Source: Patescibacteria group bacterium (GTDB lineage Bacteria; Patescibacteriota; Microgenomatia; UM-FILTER-40-11). Taken from it: DNA of 7,371 nucleotides. Shown here one piece after another: positions 5,458 through 7,371 of the stretch. Position 1 is the first letter of the stretch. Every line of letters starts with the position of its first letter. The position numbers were made by a program, and so were the translations under genes. Under the pieces are notes generated by a model. It ran no database searches. It was not told where the DNA came from and worked only from the letters and a program-made list of their open reading frames with translations. The DNA lies in assembly GCA_023473205.1 (NCBI GenBank), contig JAMCYY010000013.1, positions 1 to 7,371 on the forward strand, given 5' to 3'.

Positions 5458-6012
5458 TTAAACTGTCATTATCTCTTGTTCTTTTTTCTCTCCCAGCTCA
5501 TCAACACTTTCCACAAATTCATCAGTAATTTTTTGCAAGTCTTCTTCTGCTTTGAATTTCTCATCCTCTGAGATTTTCTTATCCTCAAAAACAGCTTTAA
5601 TTAGTTTCATCTTGTCCTGGCGGACATTACGGAGAGAAACCCTGGTTTCTTCCATTTTTTGGTGAAGCAGCTTAACATATTCCTGACGCCGCTCTGTGGT
5701 CAAAGAAGGAACCGAAATGCGGATAATATTATTATCAATTACCGGAGTTAACCCAACATTGGCGGCTAGAATTCCCTGCCGGATTTCCCCAATTACTGAA
5801 AGGTCCCAAGGCTGAACAACTAAAGTTTGCGCGTCAGAAGTAGTAATTGTTCCTAATTCTTTAACTGTCATCCTGGCTGCCCCGCCATAAGCGTTAACCG
5901 GAATATTTTCAATTAAAGCTGGAACAGCTCTGCCCGTCCGAATTGCGGCAATTTCTCTTTTAAAGTGATCTACTGCTTGAGACATCAAGTCTCTTGAATC
6001 TGTAAAATCCAT
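5458..6012 (-). CDS. frr: Ribosome recycling factor
   Basis: Splits post-termination ribosomes together with EF-G so that subunits can start a new round. The 184-aa length matches the family (about 185). Family landmarks are in place: IRTGRA (24-29) in the first long helix, the beta-rich domain II around 35-100 with VQPWDLS and NIIRISVPSLTTERR, and the helical return of domain I with RNVRQDKM near 128-135 and the closing helix ISEDEKFKAEEDLQK. The ATG follows the tsf stop by 9 nt, with only a weak GAG upstream, so translation is probably coupled to tsf. Last gene of the rpsB-tsf-frr operon. In many bacteria pyrH lies between tsf and frr; here it is absent. Hairpin element B follows 38 nt after the stop. 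Confidence 0.96.
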   Translation of the reverse strand: MDFTDSRDLMSQAVDHFKREIAAIRTGRAVPALIENIPVNAYGGAARMTVKELGTITTSDAQTLVVQPWDLSVIGEIRQGILAANVGLTPVIDNNIIRISVPSLTTERRQEYVKLLHQKMEETRVSLRNVRQDKMKLIKAVFEDKKISEDEKFKAEEDLQKITDEFVESVDELGEKKEQEIMTV

Positions 6013-6021
6013 AAGTAAATT

Positions 6022-6480
6022 TTACTCGCCTAATTCAAAACGTGCAATACGGCCAATTTTGATATTCTCCCTGATTTTGCTTACTAAACCATTAAGAAGG
6101 TCAGCAATTTTTTTACCAGGGTCACGAATATACTCTTGTTCTAAAAGCTCTTCCACTGATTTTGGCTTCATGGCTGCCACCTGCATGGCAATTTCATGGG
6201 CAAAGGTCCGAAAATCTTCGTTCCTGGCAACGAAATCTGTTTCACAAAGTAATTCAACGACGCTCACGACTCTTCCACCGCCATGGGAATAACATTCAAT
6301 CATTCCCTGTTTAGTCACCCTTTCTTTTTTTTCTTCTGCAAGTTTAAGTCCTCTGGCATGAATAATTTCCATGGCTTTATCCATATTGCCTTCGGCTTCT
6401 TCTAAAGCTTTACGGCATTCCATTACTCCTGCTCCGCAAACTTCCCTTAATTTTTTAATTTGATCAGCGGTAATATTCAT
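6022..6480 (-). CDS. tsf: Elongation factor Ts, short form
   Basis: Nucleotide exchange factor that releases GDP from EF-Tu. At 152 aa it is about half the Escherichia coli protein (283 aa) and shorter than the Thermus form (196 aa). The N-terminal UBA-like domain is clear (ITADQIKKLREVCGAGVMEC, residues 3-22, then ALEEAEGNMDKAME). The EF-Tu-contacting signature TDFVARN is at 81-87, followed by a single core subdomain and a C-terminus ending KIGRIARFELGE. It therefore keeps one core repeat and lacks the second core repeat and coiled coil. The ATG overlaps the rpsB stop as ATGA (6477-6480), with AAGGGAG 7 nt upstream inside rpsB, so the two genes are translationally coupled and give matched output. 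Confidence 0.95.
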   Translation of the reverse strand: MNITADQIKKLREVCGAGVMECRKALEEAEGNMDKAMEIIHARGLKLAEEKKERVTKQGMIECYSHGGGRVVSVVELLCETDFVARNEDFRTFAHEIAMQVAAMKPKSVEELLEQEYIRDPGKKIADLLNGLVSKIRENIKIGRIARFELGE

Positions 6481-7307
6481 TTAGTACTCCCTTCTTTAGC
6501 TTCAATTTTAGTGGTTTTTTTCGCTACCTTTTTCTTTGGTTTTTCCTCTGACTGTTCCCTATTCACTGTTGATTGTTCCTTACTTTCTTCTTTGACTATT
6601 CCCTGTTCCTTATTCCCTGTTCCTTTATTCTTCTTTCCCTCCTCAATTGCTTCAGCCATAAAACCAATGATCAACTGTAAGCACTTAGTCGCATCATCAT
6701 TAGCAGGAATAACAAAATCAACGTAATCAGGATTAACATTAGTATCAACGATAGCGATTGTTTTAACTCCGCGGTTTCTTGCTTCTTTTAAGGCAGCCTC
6801 ATCTTTTTTGGCATCGGTAACAAAAACAGCCGCAGGAATTTCTGTTAAATCAGCTACTCCGCCAAAAATCTTTTCCATTTTGGTAATTTCGCGGTCAATG
6901 AGCAAATTTTCCTTTTTAGTCCGGCTTTTAAATCTGCCTTCGGCTTTACCTGATTTCAAATCAGCCAAATGGCTAAGCCTTTTTTTCATCTGCTCCCAAT
7001 TGGTAATTAAACCACCAACCCATCGCTCAGTCATGTAAGGCATCTTAATCTTTTGTGCTGCTTCTTTAACTAAATCTTGAGCTTGTCTTTTAGTACCGAC
7101 AAAAATAATTTTGCCACCATTGGCCGCGGTAATTTCCGCGAAGGAGGCCGCTGCTTCCAGACCTTGTTTAGTTTTAACTAAATCAAAAATATGAATCCGA
7201 TCTCTGGCCGTAAAAATATACGGCTTCATTTTCGGGTTCCAACGGGTTGTTTGATGACCAAAATGACAACCAGCCTCAAGTAAATCCCTAAGGGAAACGG
7301 TTTTCAT
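6477..7307 (-). CDS. rpsB: 30S ribosomal protein S2 with repeat-containing C-terminal tail
   Basis: Small-subunit protein on the back of the 30S head-body junction, needed for S1 binding in many bacteria and for subunit assembly. The conserved core covers about residues 1-225: LLEAGCHFGHQT (9-20), RWNPKMKPYIF (22-32), RWVGGLITNW (95-104) and VDTNVNPDYVDFVIPANDDA (187-206). A strong AAGGAGA (7312-7318) precedes the ATG by 4 nt. Residues 226-276 are a charged low-complexity tail rich in K, E and Q that ends in a lysine/alanine stretch (PKKKVAKKTTK). Part of it is encoded by a tandem 14-nt DNA repeat (6597-6624) and related diverged units. First gene of the rpsB-tsf-frr operon; its TGA overlaps the tsf ATG. 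Core identity is certain; the function of the tail is unknown. Confidence 0.97.
   Translation of the reverse strand: MKTVSLRDLLEAGCHFGHQTTRWNPKMKPYIFTARDRIHIFDLVKTKQGLEAAASFAEITAANGGKIIFVGTKRQAQDLVKEAAQKIKMPYMTERWVGGLITNWEQMKKRLSHLADLKSGKAEGRFKSRTKKENLLIDREITKMEKIFGGVADLTEIPAAVFVTDAKKDEAALKEARNRGVKTIAIVDTNVNPDYVDFVIPANDDATKCLQLIIGFMAEAIEEGKKNKGTGNKEQGIVKEESKEQSTVNREQSEEKPKKKVAKKTTKIEAKEGSTK
6553..6624 (-). repeat. 14-nt tandem repeat and diverged units inside rpsB
   Basis: On the minus strand the unit AGGAACAGGGAATA occurs twice in exact tandem (6597-6624). Related diverged pieces follow toward 6553, such as AAGGAACAATCAACAGTGA and ATAGGGAACAG. Because 14 is not a multiple of 3, the two exact units are read in different frames, giving unlike peptides (GTGNKEQ against EQGIVKE). 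This points to a repeat at DNA level that was captured by the gene rather than a selected peptide repeat. Confidence 0.7.
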
Positions 7308-7332
7308 AGAATCTCCTTTTTTTTTTCTTCCG

Positions 7333-7369
7333 CTTTCAAGACTGAAAGTCCTGAGCTTGTCGAAGGACT
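7333..7369. repeat. Paired palindromes upstream of rpsB
   Basis: Two overlapping inverted repeats lie 26-62 nt upstream of the rpsB start: ctttca (7333-7338) with tgaaag (7343-7348), and agtcct (7347-7352) with aggact (7364-7369) enclosing gagcttgtcga. From memory, the second resembles a short palindrome (CCTTCGACAAGCTCAGG) dispersed in many environmental bacterial genomes. In the rpsB leader it could form a 5' hairpin just before an A-run and the ribosome-binding site. A role in S2 autoregulation or termination of an upstream gene is possible but not shown. Confidence 0.45.
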
Positions 7370-7371
7370 CC

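Noticed and set aside
6059..7038. Plus-strand open frames opposite tsf and rpsB
   Set aside because: Antisense shadows of certain ribosomal and translation genes, with low-complexity serine/phenylalanine-rich translations.
1..7371. CRISPR array, tRNA, rRNA or transposase
   Set aside because: No regularly spaced repeats, no cloverleaf or rRNA signature, and no transposase-like frame were found.

Overview
The window looks like a piece of a small-genome Candidate Phyla Radiation (Patescibacteria) bacterium, perhaps Microgenomates-like. This is inferred from the AT-rich sequence, a half-size EF-Ts (152 aa), a VirD4-type ATPase with a long divergent N-terminal region and no recognisable N-terminal membrane helices, and A-rich degenerate repeats between genes. 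No rRNA or tRNA is visible to settle the taxon. The standard genetic code fits: rpsB ends in TGA and overlaps tsf in the usual ATGA arrangement.

Layout. Positions 1-399 hold no gene but contain two strong inverted repeats. Positions 400-1579 (minus) encode the site-2 protease RseP; the open frame ends at 503, and one base out of frame the missing last membrane helix continues to 400. Positions 1580-1875 are a divergent AT-rich promoter region. Positions 1876-2646 (plus) encode a membrane-anchored sortase. Positions 2647-2797 hold an A-rich inverted repeat that leads into a probably leaderless start. Positions 2798-4939 (plus) encode a VirD4/TraG-like ATPase. Positions 4940-5457 hold a doubtful 94-codon ORF (minus) and two related hairpins. 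Positions 5458-7307 (minus) are a compact rpsB-tsf-frr operon, read in that order from right to left.

How it fits together. rpsB, tsf and frr supply ribosomal protein S2, elongation factor Ts and ribosome recycling factor. In many bacteria this cluster runs rpsB-tsf-pyrH-frr-uppS-cdsA-dxr-rseP. Here pyrH is absent between tsf and frr, and rseP lies on the same strand about 3.9 kb beyond frr. Between them sit the sortase and the VirD4-like ATPase on the opposite strand. I infer an ancestral translation/envelope cluster that lost genes and gained a cell-surface/DNA-translocation module. RseP, the sortase and possibly the ATPase would act at the envelope.

Most notable observations: (1) an apparent frameshift in an A7 run of rseP, with the expected C-terminal helix recoverable in the next frame; (2) two 27-nt hairpin elements, each about 38 nt downstream of a stop codon and oriented with its gene, which share flanks and a UUYA loop while two stem pairs covary; (3) -10 boxes placed 6-7 nt from the ATG of rseP and of the ATPase gene, suggesting leaderless mRNAs; (4) a 14-nt tandem DNA repeat read in two frames inside the S2 tail.
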